Assembly: GCA_030067835.1 (NCBI GenBank)
Contig: CP092441.1
Span: 1,922,001-1,986,000 of the forward strand
Direction: 5' to 3'
Length of the DNA stretch: 64,000 nucleotides
Source of the DNA: Chakrabartyella piscis
GTDB lineage: Bacteria > Bacillota > Clostridia > Lachnospirales > Anaerotignaceae
Program-made: the position numbers and the translations under genes
Shown here: in pieces, positions 16,544-26,519 of the stretch
Numbering within the stretch: position 1 is the stretch's first letter
Layout of the letters: every line of letters begins with the position of its first letter
Notes under the pieces: generated by a model
What the model saw: the letters and a program-made list of their open reading frames with translations, nothing else
Databases searched by the model: none
What the model was told of the DNA's origin: nothing

Positions 16544-18063
16544 ATGTACAATCGTCTTGTTGTTGGCACCTTAATTTTAACCATTGCCAATTTATTGACC
16601 AAATTTATGGGATTCTTTTATCGTGTGTTCATGTCCAATACCATTGGTGCTGAAGGTATGGGTCTATATCAATTGGTATTTCCTTTGTATCTTTTGGCTT
16701 GGAGCATTACTTCTGCTGGTTTGACCACCTCCATTTCCCATTTGACTGCAAAAGAAAACATACATGGACAAACGGGCAATATCCATAAATTGGTGAAGCA
16801 AGCCATATCCTTAGCACTTGGTTTGAGTTTTGTGGTTGCTTTCATTTTCTTTTTTTATGCAGAAGAAATTGCACTTTTGGTTTTGAAAGAAGAACGCACC
16901 ATCTTATCATTGCAACTTCTTGCATTTGCAGTGCCTTTTATGGCAATTGGTTCTTGCATTCGTGGCTATTTCCTAGGTTTGCAAAACACATGGATTCCTG
17001 CTTTGTCACAAGTTTTGGAGCAAGTGATTCGCATTGCTGTTGTGTATTGCTTTATGACCTTCTTCTTGCCTATGGGGCTTACATATGCCTGTGCTTTGGC
17101 AGTGCTTGGTGTGATTTTAGGGGAAATGACCTCTTGTGTATTTGCCATTGTTGCATATCAATATACCAAAAGAAAGAAATATATGACCACACCCAACAAA
17201 CGAACCATTGCCATCTACAAAACAATTGTTGCAATGGCTTTGCCTTTGTCTGCCACAAGAATTGCATCTTCTCTTTTGTCTACAATAGAAAATATTTTGA
17301 TTCCAAGACAATTGGCATTATTTGGTCAAAATACCACAGAAGCGCTCAGTCAATATGGTGAATTGACCGGTATGATTTTGCCACTGATTTTCTTACCTTC
17401 TGCATGTTTGATGGCTGCATCCATTTCCCTTGTGCCTGAACTTTCAGAAGCATCTGCTGTGCAACATACCACACGCATTCAAAAAACAGTGTCTGTTACC
17501 TTCTTATTTACCTTCATCATTGGCATTGGATCTGCTGCATTGTTTGCTGTGTATCCAAAAGAAATTTGCTATTTGGTGTACAGTCGCCAAGATTTGGGTA
17601 ATCTGTTGTTGCCATTTGCTTTTTTATGCCCTTTTTATATGGTCAGATTACATCACAGGGCTTACTCAATGGTTTGGGTGAGCAAACCTTCCTGTTTTGC
17701 AACAATTTGCTTTTGTCCCTTTTGACCATTGCTGGTATTTGGTTTTTCATGCCCACCTATGGCATACAAGCCTTCTTATGGTCTTGGGGTATTGCAATGG
17801 CATTTTCCTTGACTGCAACCATTTGCAAGCTCTATGCAAGAACTGGTACATATCCTCATATTGGAAATTGCTTTTGCAAACCTTTGTTGGCTGGAACCGC
17901 TTCTGGTTTGATTGTGCGATATATCATCCAAATTGGTACACCTTCCAAATCCTTGTTTTTGCTATCTTTGGGCACTATGGGTATTTTGTATCTTTTGTTC
18001 TTATTCCTTCTGGGATGTTTTTCCAAAGAAAATATTGCACTGTTTTTGCCAACAAAAAAATAA
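16544..18063 (+). pseudogene. spoVB: Stage V sporulation protein B-like flippase (MurJ/Wzx fold), frameshifted
   Basis: Two frames join into one protein of the oligosaccharide/lipid II flippase superfamily. The first (from MYNRLVVGTLILTIANLLTKFMG) runs through about 360 residues with SpoVB-like features (GAEGMGLYQLVFPLYLL, then a later STIENILIPRQL). It then changes into unrelated sequence and stops at 17725. The second frame resumes exactly with LYGQITSQGLLNGLGEQ and runs to a natural stop at 18063. The switch is at five Ts at 17632-17636; one more T would restore a continuous protein of about 506 residues. The cause may be mutation, phase variation or a sequencing error. The start at 16544 is preferred (GGGTGAT upstream); 16532 is possible. 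Confidence 0.85.
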
Positions 18064-18106
18064 TAATATGCTGATTTCAAGTTAGCATGTCGACTGATTT
18101 GACACG

Positions 18107-18136
18107 CAAAAAACACCCCATCAAATGATGAGGTGT
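18107..18136 (-). terminator. Intrinsic terminator after ispH-S1
   Basis: Minus strand ACACCTCATCA pairs with TGATGGGGTGT and is followed by six Ts, 17 bases after the stop codon. It may also stop the convergent spoVB-like transcript. Confidence 0.85.
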
Positions 18137-18152
18137 AATCTTTGTGTGAATC

Positions 18153-20135
18153 TTATGCTTCTTCTGTTACAGCAACTTCTTCTGCTACAGGAGCTTCTTC
18201 AGCAGCAACTTCTTCTTCAGGAGCTTCTGCTTGACGTTTGGACAAGCTGATTTTCTTTTGGTCTGCATTTACTTCCAAAACTTTAACGCTAATCACTTCG
18301 CCAACCTTCAATTCATCTTCAGGTTTCACAACGTGTTTGTTAGCAATTTGGGAAATGTGAACCAAACCATCAACGCCTGCTTCCAATTCAACAAACGCAC
18401 CAAAAGGTACCATACGTACTACTTTACCTTCAACGATTGTACCAACTGCATATTTTTCAACTGCAATTTTCCAAGGGTTCATAGCGCTGTCTTTCAAGGA
18501 AAGGCTAATTTTGCCTTTTTCTTTGTCAACGTTGAGAATGAATACTTCAACTGTTTGACCTTCTTTGAGCACTTCTTTAGGGTTTGTGATTCTACCCCAG
18601 CTCATTTCAGAAATATGAATCAAGCCATCAACGCCGCCCAAGTCAACGAATGCACCGAAGTCAGTCAATCTGCTTACAGTACCAGTTGCTTTTACGCCAG
18701 CTTCGATTGTTTCGAACAATGCTGCTCTCTTAGCGCTGATTTCTTTTTCTACCAATGCTTTTCTACCACCGATGTAACGACGTTTTACTCTGTCCATTTC
18801 GATGATATTGAAGTCCAATTCTTGGCCTTTGAATACGCTCAAATCTTCGATGAATCTGTTGGAAACTTGAGAAGATGGAATAAATACTCTTACGCCATTC
18901 ACAACTGCAATCAAACCGCCTTTTACAACTTCTGTAACAAGACCTGTGATAACAGCTTTTTCATTGTAAGCAACTTCGATTTCTTCCAAACCTTTTTGTG
19001 CTTCAATGCGTTTTCTGGACAAAAGTACGTTGCCATCGCCATCGTTTACACGAACAACGAAAACTTCGATTTCATCGCCAACTTTAACAACTTCACTTGG
19101 AACCACTGTTGTGTCTCCACTGAATTCGCCACGAGGGATCACACCATCAGATTTGTATCCAAGGTTTACGGAGATTTCTTCTCCAACCACTTGAATAACT
19201 GTACCTTTCACAACATCACCTGTGTGCAAAGTAACAAGGGATTCCTCCAACATTTGTGCGAAAGACATACCGTCTTCCAACATTTCTACATTTTCTACTG
19301 CATCTGCCATAGTAACAACTACCTCCTTAATTATCGCTGGTGGAGTTGAAGCACCAGCCGTTATTCCTATAATATCACTCTTTTCGAAATTATTCAACAC
19401 TAAATCGCAAATTGTTTCAATATATATTGTTTTTTTACAATTTTTATGACAAATCTCCACCAATTTCTGTGTATTGGAACTTTTTTTGTCACCTATGACT
19501 ATCATTTTATCAACTTTTTGTGATAATTCCGCTGCTTCTGCCTGTCTTTTTTCTGTTGCAGAGCAAATGGTTTGGAATACTTCCAAGTCCACCGCTTGTT
19601 TTTGAATCGCCAAAATAATCTCATCGAACAAATTTTGACGAAATGTGGTTTGTACCACAACTGCATATTTTTTGGTTTCATCCAATTCCAAAGATTGTGC
19701 TTCTGCCACTGACCCTACAATGATGGCTTCATCTGCACACCAACCATTGATGCCAATGACCTCTGGATGTTTTCCATCACCCACCAATAAAATGGTTTTA
19801 CCAAGGTCAAATTGTGCTTGTACAATGTCATGAATTTTCTTCACAAAAGGACATGTACCATCCACAATACCCAGATTCTTTTCTGCAATGCTATCATACA
19901 AAAACTTCCCAACACCATGGGAACGTATCAAGATGGTTCCAGATGTAATCCCATCCAAACTATCTATGATGGAAAGTCCTTTTTCTGCCAAATCATTGGT
20001 CACTTCTTTGTTGTGAATCAGGGGCCCATAGGAATATGTAAGTTCACCTTTTTCCATTTGCCCATATGCCATTTCTATGGCACGTTTCACACCAAAACAA
20101 AAGCCTGCTGATTTTGCCAAGGTAATTTGTTCCAT
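18153..20135 (-). CDS. ispH: Fusion of IspH (HMBPP reductase) and ribosomal protein S1
   Basis: 660 residues, two proteins in one. Residues 1 to about 285 are IspH/LytB, the [4Fe-4S] enzyme giving IPP and DMAPP in the last step of the MEP pathway, with the three cluster cysteines in [16 protein letters not shown] and [10 protein letters not shown]. Residues from about 300 to 635 contain four S1 RNA-binding domains, the last two with the canonical [16 protein letters not shown] and [17 protein letters not shown]. The tail is acidic and Ala/Glu-rich. Such fusions are known in Clostridia. No stop or frameshift separates the parts. It overlaps the plsC stop by one base. Confidence 0.95.
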   Translation of the reverse strand: MEQITLAKSAGFCFGVKRAIEMAYGQMEKGELTYSYGPLIHNKEVTNDLAEKGLSIIDSLDGITSGTILIRSHGVGKFLYDSIAEKNLGIVDGTCPFVKKIHDIVQAQFDLGKTILLVGDGKHPEVIGINGWCADEAIIVGSVAEAQSLELDETKKYAVVVQTTFRQNLFDEIILAIQKQAVDLEVFQTICSATEKRQAEAAELSQKVDKMIVIGDKKSSNTQKLVEICHKNCKKTIYIETICDLVLNNFEKSDIIGITAGASTPPAIIKEVVVTMADAVENVEMLEDGMSFAQMLEESLVTLHTGDVVKGTVIQVVGEEISVNLGYKSDGVIPRGEFSGDTTVVPSEVVKVGDEIEVFVVRVNDGDGNVLLSRKRIEAQKGLEEIEVAYNEKAVITGLVTEVVKGGLIAVVNGVRVFIPSSQVSNRFIEDLSVFKGQELDFNIIEMDRVKRRYIGGRKALVEKEISAKRAALFETIEAGVKATGTVSRLTDFGAFVDLGGVDGLIHISEMSWGRITNPKEVLKEGQTVEVFILNVDKEKGKISLSLKDSAMNPWKIAVEKYAVGTIVEGKVVRMVPFGAFVELEAGVDGLVHISQIANKHVVKPEDELKVGEVISVKVLEVNADQKKISLSKRQAEAPEEEVAAEEAPVAEEVAVTEEA

Positions 20136-20719
20136 TAGCGTCTCATCTCCTGAATTCTTTCCATAACATCCTGTGTTGCTTCTGCCAAAAGATCTGTTGT
20201 AATTTTTTGACCTCTATATGCCGCTAAGCCCATTGGTTCACCATATTCGATGACCACCTTGGATCTGAATTTGAACTCGCCAGAAATTGCCACTGGAATA
20301 ATGGGTGCATTGCCTTTGAGTGCAAACAAAGCAGCTCCACCTTTTGCTTCTTTATCTTCACCTTCTTTGACACGAGTGCCTTCTGCAAAGATACCAAGCA
20401 TTTCACCTGATTTTAGGACATTCAGTGCCATTTTGAAGGCTTTCATATCCATAACTGCTTCACGATCTACAGGAAACACTTTGATGCTACCAAAGAACCA
20501 ACGTCCAAGACCACTATCAAACAATTCCTTTTTTGCCATAAATCTAGGCAAACGTTTCAAATAGATTGCTGCTGAAAGTGGATCATATGCAGAAAAATGA
20601 TTTGCACAAATAACTGCATTGCCTTCTTTTGGCACATTTTCTCTACCCAAAACCGTTACATCAAACATAATGAAATACCAAATTTTTACGAAAAACTTTA
20701 CAATGGCAAACATCACCAT
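20135..20719 (-). CDS. plsC: 1-acyl-sn-glycerol-3-phosphate acyltransferase
   Basis: 194 residues. Membrane-associated enzyme of phospholipid synthesis that makes phosphatidic acid. All family motifs are visible: NHFSAYDP (HX4D catalytic motif), VFPVDREA, and [10 protein letters not shown] (EGTR substrate motif), then IIPVAISG. A hydrophobic N-terminal segment ([19 protein letters not shown]) anchors it. It lies one base after cmk and overlaps ispH, in the common clostridial order cmk-plsC-ispH. Confidence 0.93.
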   Translation of the reverse strand: MVMFAIVKFFVKIWYFIMFDVTVLGRENVPKEGNAVICANHFSAYDPLSAAIYLKRLPRFMAKKELFDSGLGRWFFGSIKVFPVDREAVMDMKAFKMALNVLKSGEMLGIFAEGTRVKEGEDKEAKGGAALFALKGNAPIIPVAISGEFKFRSKVVIEYGEPMGLAAYRGQKITTDLLAEATQDVMERIQEMRR

Positions 20720-20720
20720 A

Positions 20721-21398
20721 TTACATACCCCCTACCTTATCTTTTGTGATTTGCAAAATTGCTGCAACCGCTTCCTCAATATTCATATCTGTGGTGTCCA
20801 CATAGATGGCATCTTCTGCTTGACGTAGTGGGTTGTGTTTGCGATTCATATCTTCTGTGTCACGCAAAATCACTTCTTGTAGCACCACATCCAAATTGGG
20901 TGTTTCGCCTTTTTGTATCAATTCGCCAACTCTGCGTTCTGCTCTTTTTTCTGCTTTGGCATCCAAATAGATTTTCACCTCTGCTTCTGGAAGAATACAA
21001 GTTCCAATGTCTCGTCCATCCATCACAAGAGAATGCTCTTTTGCCATATCTCGTTGCATATCTCCAAGGGTTTGACGCACCTTTTGGATTTTTGCTACAT
21101 CAGAAGCACCTTGACCCACTTTTTGTGTACGAATATCTTTGGTTACATCCACACCATATAGATAAATTCTTTGTTCTCCATCCACCAACTTGATTTGCAA
21201 GTCCATTTGCTCCAAAACAGCAACCACCGCTTCTTCATCCCCAAGAGATACCTCTTTTGCCAAACAATCGTAGGCAACTGCTCGATACATAGCACCTGTA
21301 TCCACATAAATGATACTGAGTTCTTTGGCTATGGTTTTTGCAATGGTACTTTTACCAGAACCTGCTGGTCCATCTATGGCTATTGCAATTTTTTTCAT
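20721..21398 (-). CDS. cmk: Cytidylate kinase
   Basis: 225 residues. Phosphorylates CMP and dCMP. The P-loop is AIDGPAGSGKSTIAK at residues 6-20. YVDTGAMYRAVAYDCL, VMDGRDIGTCILPEAEVKIYLDA and the lid RAERRVGEL are the usual CMP-kinase signatures. First gene of the cmk-plsC-ispH unit. Confidence 0.95.
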   Translation of the reverse strand: MKKIAIAIDGPAGSGKSTIAKTIAKELSIIYVDTGAMYRAVAYDCLAKEVSLGDEEAVVAVLEQMDLQIKLVDGEQRIYLYGVDVTKDIRTQKVGQGASDVAKIQKVRQTLGDMQRDMAKEHSLVMDGRDIGTCILPEAEVKIYLDAKAEKRAERRVGELIQKGETPNLDVVLQEVILRDTEDMNRKHNPLRQAEDAIYVDTTDMNIEEAVAAILQITKDKVGGM

Positions 21399-21445
21399 AA
21401 GAACCGCTCCTATTCTTCAGATCCGTAGTTTTCAAATTATTGATT

Positions 21446-21473
21446 GCGGTACAGTCAAGACTGTACCCTACAG
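21446..21473. repeat. Short palindromic repeat, family 1
   Basis: Perfect GGTACAGTC-AA-GACTGTACC hairpin followed by CTACAG. The stem closely resembles the copy at 26091 (GGTAGCGTC-AA-GACGCTACC), with paired changes on both arms. Confidence 0.75.
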
Positions 21474-21501
21474 TTATTCGCATATTCCATATGATTGGAA
21501 T

Positions 21502-22740
21502 TTATAAATCACTTAAAATCTGTTCACCTGCTGTATAGCCTGTGGAGAATGCAATTTGCAAGTTGAATCCACCTGTATAAGCATCCACATCCAAGACTTC
21601 TCCAGCGAAATGCAAGTTTTTCACAAATTTACTTTCCATTGTGGATGGATCGATTTCATCTACGCAAATCCCACCTGCTGTGACCACTGCTTCGTTGTAT
21701 CCAGCTGTGCCTGTGATGGTCAATGGCAGTGCTTTCATCAAAGTCAACAAACGTTTTCTTTCTTCTTTTGTGATGGAATTGACCTTTTTATCTGCTGGAA
21801 TGTCACAAAGATATACCATAACGGGAATGAGTTTTTGTGGCAACAAATCACCAAGTGCATTGATGAAATCTTTGTTTGCATATTTTTCAAAATCACGCAA
21901 CAAACGGGTATCCAATTTCTTTTCATCCATTGCTGGTTTCAAATCAATGAGAAGTTTATGTTCTGCTGGCAAATCATACAAAATATGTCTGCTGGCACTC
22001 AAAATAACAGGCCCAGATACACCATAATGGGTGAATAGCATTTCGCCAAATTCAGAAAACACCACTTTACCCTTTGGATTTTTCACTTTGATTTCAATAT
22101 TTCTAAGACTGAGCCCCATCAAAGCACTACACCACTCTTCTGATGCCTTCAGTGGCACCAAAGAAGGATATAGCTTTGTTACCTTATGCCCAACTGCTTT
22201 TGCAAAGGTATAGCCATCACCTGTGGAGCCTGTGCCTGGATAGGACAAGCCACCTGTACAGACAATGACACCATCTGCATCGACAATGGTTCCTTTTTTG
22301 AGTTTGACACCAACTGCTTTGCCATCTGCCACCAAAACTTCAGAAACAGGTGTATCCAAATGTTGTTTCACTTTGTTTTGAATCATATATCGTTCCAAAG
22401 CAAATACCACATCAATGGCTTTGTCAGAAACAGGAAACACACGTCTACCACGTTCCACTTTGATTTCCAAGCCCAAATCTTTCAGCATTTCTTGCATCTG
22501 GAAGCTATCCAAATGATAGAAAGCACTATACATAAAATATGGATTACATGGGATATTTTCCAATAAACCTTCTACATCGCTATCGTTTGTAATATTACAA
22601 CGACCTTTGCCTGTAATCAAGATTTTTTTACCCAAGCGGTTATTTTTTTCATATAAATGGACTTCGTGTCCACGACTTGCAGCACGTCCAGCAGCAAGCA
22701 TACCGGCAGCACCGCCACCGACTACAATAATCTTAGCCAT
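21502..22740 (-). CDS. HI0933/BaiN-family flavoprotein (NAD(P)/FAD-dependent oxidoreductase)
   Basis: About 412 residues from the ATG at 22740. The N-terminal dinucleotide-binding fold is IIVVGGGAAGMLAAGRAASRGHEVHLYEK, followed by GKKILITGKGRCNITN, the hallmark of the HI0933 family. A C-terminal CVDEIDPSTMESKFVKNLHFAGEVLDVDAYTGGFNLQIAFSTG closes the FAD site. The physiological reaction is not established for most members. I reject the longer start at 22791 because GGTGAT lies six bases before 22740. It overlaps the upstream phosphatase by eight bases. Confidence 0.9.
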   Translation of the reverse strand: MAKIIVVGGGAAGMLAAGRAASRGHEVHLYEKNNRLGKKILITGKGRCNITNDSDVEGLLENIPCNPYFMYSAFYHLDSFQMQEMLKDLGLEIKVERGRRVFPVSDKAIDVVFALERYMIQNKVKQHLDTPVSEVLVADGKAVGVKLKKGTIVDADGVIVCTGGLSYPGTGSTGDGYTFAKAVGHKVTKLYPSLVPLKASEEWCSALMGLSLRNIEIKVKNPKGKVVFSEFGEMLFTHYGVSGPVILSASRHILYDLPAEHKLLIDLKPAMDEKKLDTRLLRDFEKYANKDFINALGDLLPQKLIPVMVYLCDIPADKKVNSITKEERKRLLTLMKALPLTITGTAGYNEAVVTAGGICVDEIDPSTMESKFVKNLHFAGEVLDVDAYTGGFNLQIAFSTGYTAGEQILSDL

Positions 22741-23389
22741 TTTTATCACCATCTTGCCATAAATTGCCCATTTCCAAATGAGCTTTGTCATTGAGTGTCA
22801 TCAAAATAGTTGTGCCATCTTCTGCAATTTCCACTGTGGTAATGGAGGTATTGGTCAACCATGTGCCACGATACATATCCATGTTCATATGCAACAATTC
22901 CACCAAGAATACACGCAACAAGCCACCATGGGATACAATGGCAACGCTTTCACCTTTGTGCTTTTCTAAAATTTCACGGTATCCAACCATAGCACGATCT
23001 GCTGCATTTTGGAAAGAACCTTCACCTGGAAGTGGATGGTTGAATGGATCCTTGAAGAAGTTTATGTAGGAATCGCCAAATTTTTCTGTCAGTTCTTTGA
23101 TGGTGTGACCTTCCCATTCACCAAAATTGATTTCTTTGAATGGTTCTGAAATTTCATATGGAATGCCTGTTACATCTGTAATGGCTTGTGCTGTTTGCTT
23201 TGCACGTCCCAATGGTGATGTGTAGATGGCATCCAATGGAAGGTATTGGAATCGTTTTCCCATAGCTTCTACTTGTGCCAAACCATCTTCTGAAAGCATG
23301 ATATCGGTACAACCTTGGTATCTGCCTTCTTTGTTCCAATCTGTTGCACCATGACGAATGAGGTATAATGTTGTTTTCTTTTGTTTCAT
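22733..23389 (-). CDS. Histidine phosphatase family protein
   Basis: 218 residues of the phosphoglycerate mutase-like superfamily. LIRHGATDWNKEGRYQG at residues 10-26 holds the catalytic RHG histidine. Later GEWEGHTIKEL (acid residue region) and VSHGGLLRVFL (second histidine) complete the site. The sequence resembles CobC/GpmB-type phosphatases more than true mutases; the substrate is unknown. It is coupled to the flavoprotein gene by an eight-base overlap. Confidence 0.9.
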   Translation of the reverse strand: MKQKKTTLYLIRHGATDWNKEGRYQGCTDIMLSEDGLAQVEAMGKRFQYLPLDAIYTSPLGRAKQTAQAITDVTGIPYEISEPFKEINFGEWEGHTIKELTEKFGDSYINFFKDPFNHPLPGEGSFQNAADRAMVGYREILEKHKGESVAIVSHGGLLRVFLVELLHMNMDMYRGTWLTNTSITTVEIAEDGTTILMTLNDKAHLEMGNLWQDGDKNG

Positions 23390-23410
23390 AGTTTTCCATC
23401 CTTTTTATTT

Positions 23411-23610
23411 ACGGGCGGATACTATCCGCCCCTACGATTGCACGTTGATGCGATTGATTTTCTATGGTTGTAGGTATTGCGGTATGGTCAAGAGCATCCC
23501 CTACGATTGTTTTATTTCGATTACGCTTTGTGCGGGATAGGAAACCCACCCCCTACAATGAAATTTATGATTCAGATATTGTAGGGAGCGACGCCCTCGT
23601 CGCTCTGCCC
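23411..23610. repeat. Cluster of four family 1 palindromic repeats
   Basis: Four units in 200 bases fill the gap between two genes. They are at 23411-23436 (GGGCGGATA...TCCGCCC), 23479-23505 (GGTATG...CATCC), about 23531-23560 (weak stem with CCCCCTACAATG) and 23580-23610 (inverted orientation, AGCGACG...CGTCGCT). All share the C(C)CTAC flank. Confidence 0.7.
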
Positions 23611-23618
23611 ATTTTGCA

Positions 23619-24335
23619 TTATAGTTTTTTCAAGTATTTTACTTCTGTTGCTGTCAAATGACGGTATTTTCCTTTTGGCAAATCACCCAATTCCAAATCA
23701 CCTGTTGCCACACGTTTCAATTGTGCAACTGGATGTGAAATGGCTTCGCACATTTTACGCACTTGACGGTTTTTACCTTCATGGATTTTGATTTCTGCCA
23801 AGGATTGACGCTCTCCTTTTTCAATGATTTGAATTTTTGCAGGTTTAGTACGCACACCATCAATGAACACACCTCTACGGAACATTTGTAAATCCATATC
23901 ATCAGGAGTGCCATATACTTTTGCGTGGTATGTTTTATCCACATCGTGTTTTGGATGTGTCAATTTATAGGTCAAGTCGCCATCATTTGTGAGAAGCAAC
24001 AAGCCAGATGTTTCATAATCCAAACGTCCTACAGGGAAGATACGCTCTTTCACATCACGCACCAAATCCATAACGCTAGGTCTGCCAAATTGTTCTTTTG
24101 CTGTTGTCACATAGCCTTCTGGTTTGTGCAACATAATGTATACCATTTCCACTTCTTTTTTGCTGATGACTTGTCCACGATAAACAACTTCATCTTTCTT
24201 TGGGTCTACCTTTGTACCAAGTTCCGTTACAATTTTGCCATTGACTTTCACCAAGCCAGCTGCAATCAATTCTTCTGATTTTCTCCTAGAAGCAACACCT
24301 GCTTCTGCCAAATATTTCTGTAATCTTTCTTCCAT
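23619..24335 (-). CDS. rluB: rRNA pseudouridine synthase, RsuA/RluB family
   Basis: 238 residues. An S4 RNA-binding domain at residues 1-60 (ERLQKYLAEAGVASRRKSEELI), then the catalytic domain with GRLDYETSGLLLLTNDGDL (catalytic Asp) and the KTYHAKVYG and REGKNRQVRKM-like HEGKNRQVRKMCEAISHPV motifs. It isomerises a uridine in 23S or 16S rRNA; RluB is the usual assignment for this clostridial type. Ribosome site GGAGG. Confidence 0.92.
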   Translation of the reverse strand: MEERLQKYLAEAGVASRRKSEELIAAGLVKVNGKIVTELGTKVDPKKDEVVYRGQVISKKEVEMVYIMLHKPEGYVTTAKEQFGRPSVMDLVRDVKERIFPVGRLDYETSGLLLLTNDGDLTYKLTHPKHDVDKTYHAKVYGTPDDMDLQMFRRGVFIDGVRTKPAKIQIIEKGERQSLAEIKIHEGKNRQVRKMCEAISHPVAQLKRVATGDLELGDLPKGKYRHLTATEVKYLKKL

Positions 24336-24393
24336 ATTGTTCCTCCATATTTACGCAAGAATTTCTTGCACACGACCCACCTGACCATCTTCT

Positions 24394-24467
24394 AAGGTAA
24401 TACCTCCATGCTCTAATTGCAAAATTTACTCGTAAATTTTGCAATTAGAGATATGCGGTATTGCCTT
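24394..24467. repeat. Long perfect inverted repeat, family 2 copy A
   Basis: CTCTAATTGCAAAATTTA and its exact complement surround four bases (CTCG), and the outer arms AAGGTAATACC and GGTATTGCCTT extend the pairing to about 32 bases per side. It begins at the ABC-F stop codon. The inner core recurs at 26.2, 52.3 and 59.9 kb. Confidence 0.8.
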
Positions 24468-26022
24468 AAATTTGTTTGGTTGTCCAGCTTTCGCAATTCC
24501 ATGTGTCTGTTACGATATCCGTATAGAATTCTGGTTCATGGCATACCAAAAGGATGCTACCTTTATATGCTTTTAAAGCACGTTTCAATTCATCCTTTGC
24601 ATCCACATCCAAATGGTTTGTCGGTTCATCCAAAATCAAAACATTGGTTTCCACATTGATGAGCTTACAAAGACGAACCTTTGCTTGTTCTCCACCACTC
24701 AAAACTTTGACCATACTTTCGATATGTTTGTTGGTCAAGCCACATTTTGCCAATGCACTACGTACTTCATATTGTGTGTAGACAGGGAATTCTTTCCAAA
24801 TTTCATCAATACAAGAGGTGTTGTTTCCATATTCCACTTCTTGCTCAAAGTATCCTGTATAAAGGTAATCACCCAACTCTGTTTCGCCAGCAAATGGTTT
24901 GATTTCTCCTAAAATGCTACGCAAAAGGGTTGTTTTACCGATACCATTGGCACCAGTTAACGCAATCTTTTGACCACGTTCCATTTCCAAATTCAGTGGT
25001 TTGGAAAGCGGTGCATCATATCCAATGACCAAATCTTTGGTTTGGAAGATATACCTAGACGCAGCTCTTGCTTCTTTGAAATTGAATTCTGGTTTTGGTT
25101 TGTCTTTTGCCAATTCGATAACATCCATTTTATCCAATTTCTTTTGACGGGACATCGCCATATTTCTTGTGGAAACACGGGCTTTGTTTCTTGCCACAAA
25201 GTCTTTCAATTCATCGATTTCTTGTTGTTGACGTTTGTATGCTGACTCTTGTTGTGCTTTTTTCATTGCATATACTTCTTGGAACTTATCATAATCCCCA
25301 ACATAACGATTGAGTTCAGAATTCTCCACATGGTAAATCAAGTTGATTACGCTATTGAGGAATGGAATGTCATGGGAAATCAAGATAAATGCATTTTCGT
25401 ATTCTTGCAAATAGCGTTTCAACCATGTGATATGGACTTCATCCAAGTAGTTGGTCGGTTCATCCAAAAGAAGGATGTCTGGTTTTTCCAGAAGCAATTT
25501 CCCAAGCAAAACCTTGGTACGTTGACCACCACTCAGCTCCGTTACATCACGTTCAAAACCAATGTCTTCCAAACCCAAAGCACGTCCTACTTCTTCTACT
25601 TTGGAATCAATGATATAGAAATCATGAGTATCCAAAATATCTTGGATTTCACCAGATTCTTCCATCATTTTATCCAGTCCCTCTGGAGTTGCATCCCCCA
25701 TGGTTTCATAAATCTTGTTCATTTTTTCTTCCAGTGCAAAGAGTGGTGCAAAAGCAGACTTCAACACATCACGAATGGTCATACCTTTGTCCAAAACTGT
25801 ATGTTGATCCAAGTAGCCAACCACTACATTTTTGCTCCATTCAATTTTGCCTTCATCTGGCATCAAAGAACCTGTGATGATGTTCATGAATGTGGATTTT
25901 CCTTCGCCATTGGCACCCACAAAGCCTACATGCTCTCCTTTCAACAAACGGAAAGAAACATTGTTGAAGATGGCTCTATCGCCAAAACCATGGGTTAAAT
26001 TTTGTACATTTAAAATACTCAT
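24466..26022 (-). CDS. ABC-F family ATPase (translation factor type)
   Basis: About 518 residues with two ATP-binding domains and no membrane segments. Walker A motifs are GANGEGKSTFMN and GANGIGKTTLLR. The signature motifs are LSGGQRTKVLLGKLL and LSGGEQAKVRLCKLI, and both Walker B regions have LLLDEPTNYLD and LILDEPTNHLD. The 85-residue linker between them (KKAQQESAYKRQQQEIDELKDF) is the helical arm that reaches the ribosome in this family. Start at 26022 is chosen for GGAG 8 bases upstream; the frame to 26103 adds a spurious leader. Role: ribosome rescue or antibiotic resistance; exact subtype undecided (YbiT/YkpA-like). Confidence 0.92.
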   Translation of the reverse strand: MSILNVQNLTHGFGDRAIFNNVSFRLLKGEHVGFVGANGEGKSTFMNIITGSLMPDEGKIEWSKNVVVGYLDQHTVLDKGMTIRDVLKSAFAPLFALEEKMNKIYETMGDATPEGLDKMMEESGEIQDILDTHDFYIIDSKVEEVGRALGLEDIGFERDVTELSGGQRTKVLLGKLLLEKPDILLLDEPTNYLDEVHITWLKRYLQEYENAFILISHDIPFLNSVINLIYHVENSELNRYVGDYDKFQEVYAMKKAQQESAYKRQQQEIDELKDFVARNKARVSTRNMAMSRQKKLDKMDVIELAKDKPKPEFNFKEARAASRYIFQTKDLVIGYDAPLSKPLNLEMERGQKIALTGANGIGKTTLLRSILGEIKPFAGETELGDYLYTGYFEQEVEYGNNTSCIDEIWKEFPVYTQYEVRSALAKCGLTNKHIESMVKVLSGGEQAKVRLCKLINVETNVLILDEPTNHLDVDAKDELKRALKAYKGSILLVCHEPEFYTDIVTDTWNCESWTTKQI

Positions 26023-26090
26023 TGATACACTCCTATATAAAATCTTTTTGATGTTTACTACGATTTCATTTATGTTTATAGATTTACATA

Positions 26091-26174
26091 ACGGTAGCGT
26101 CAAGACGCTACCCTACAATTGCGTTGTATTCGCATTTTACGGCATAGCAGTTGATTCGTGAATCCACCTACAAC
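26091..26174. repeat. Two family 1 palindromic repeats
   Basis: First at 26091-26118 (perfect GGTAGCGTC-AA-GACGCTACC then CTACAA). Second at about 26139-26174 (GATTC-GT-GAATC then CACCTACAA). They lie in the upstream region of the ABC-F gene. Confidence 0.7.
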
Positions 26175-26221
26175 TGCATTATCCCTTTATATTTATCAAA
26201 TTTCAAAACATAAAAACTCTG

Positions 26222-26384
26222 GGGTAATACTGCACAGCCCTAATTGCAAAATTTGCGAGGGTATTTTTTTGTCATAATCATCAGAAAACGCAGGCGATAT
26301 TGGAAATATCGTCGAGTATTTTTGATGGTTCTGATGAGAAAATAAACCGCAAAGGTTGTGATAAAGGGTTGTGCAGTGTTACCC
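26222..26384. repeat. MITE-like element, family 2 copy B (163 bp)
   Basis: Bounded by 19-base inverted ends: GGGTAATACTGCACAGCCC and GGGTTGTGCAGTGTTACCC (17 of 19 complementary). Inside is the family 2 core CTAATTGCAAAATTTGCG, then nested palindromes (TCATCAGAA...TTCTGATGA around CGATATT-GG-AATATCG). It contains no coding frame. The form suggests a non-autonomous element or a highly structured RNA. Confidence 0.65.
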
Positions 26385-26519
26385 AAACATATTCTATCTT
26401 AAAACCATTGCAATTACAAGTAAAACTCATATTCTTCATATAAATTTCAAAGTTTCGTATGATATCTGTGGTTTTTGCGTAGACTATTCTATAGGAATGC
26501 ACCATTTAGGAGGAATTTC

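Noticed and set aside
26222..26384. CRISPR-like or tRNA-like structure
   Set aside because: Nested palindromes are seen but no repeated spacer array, no cloverleaf and no anticodon stem. Treated as a MITE-like repeat.
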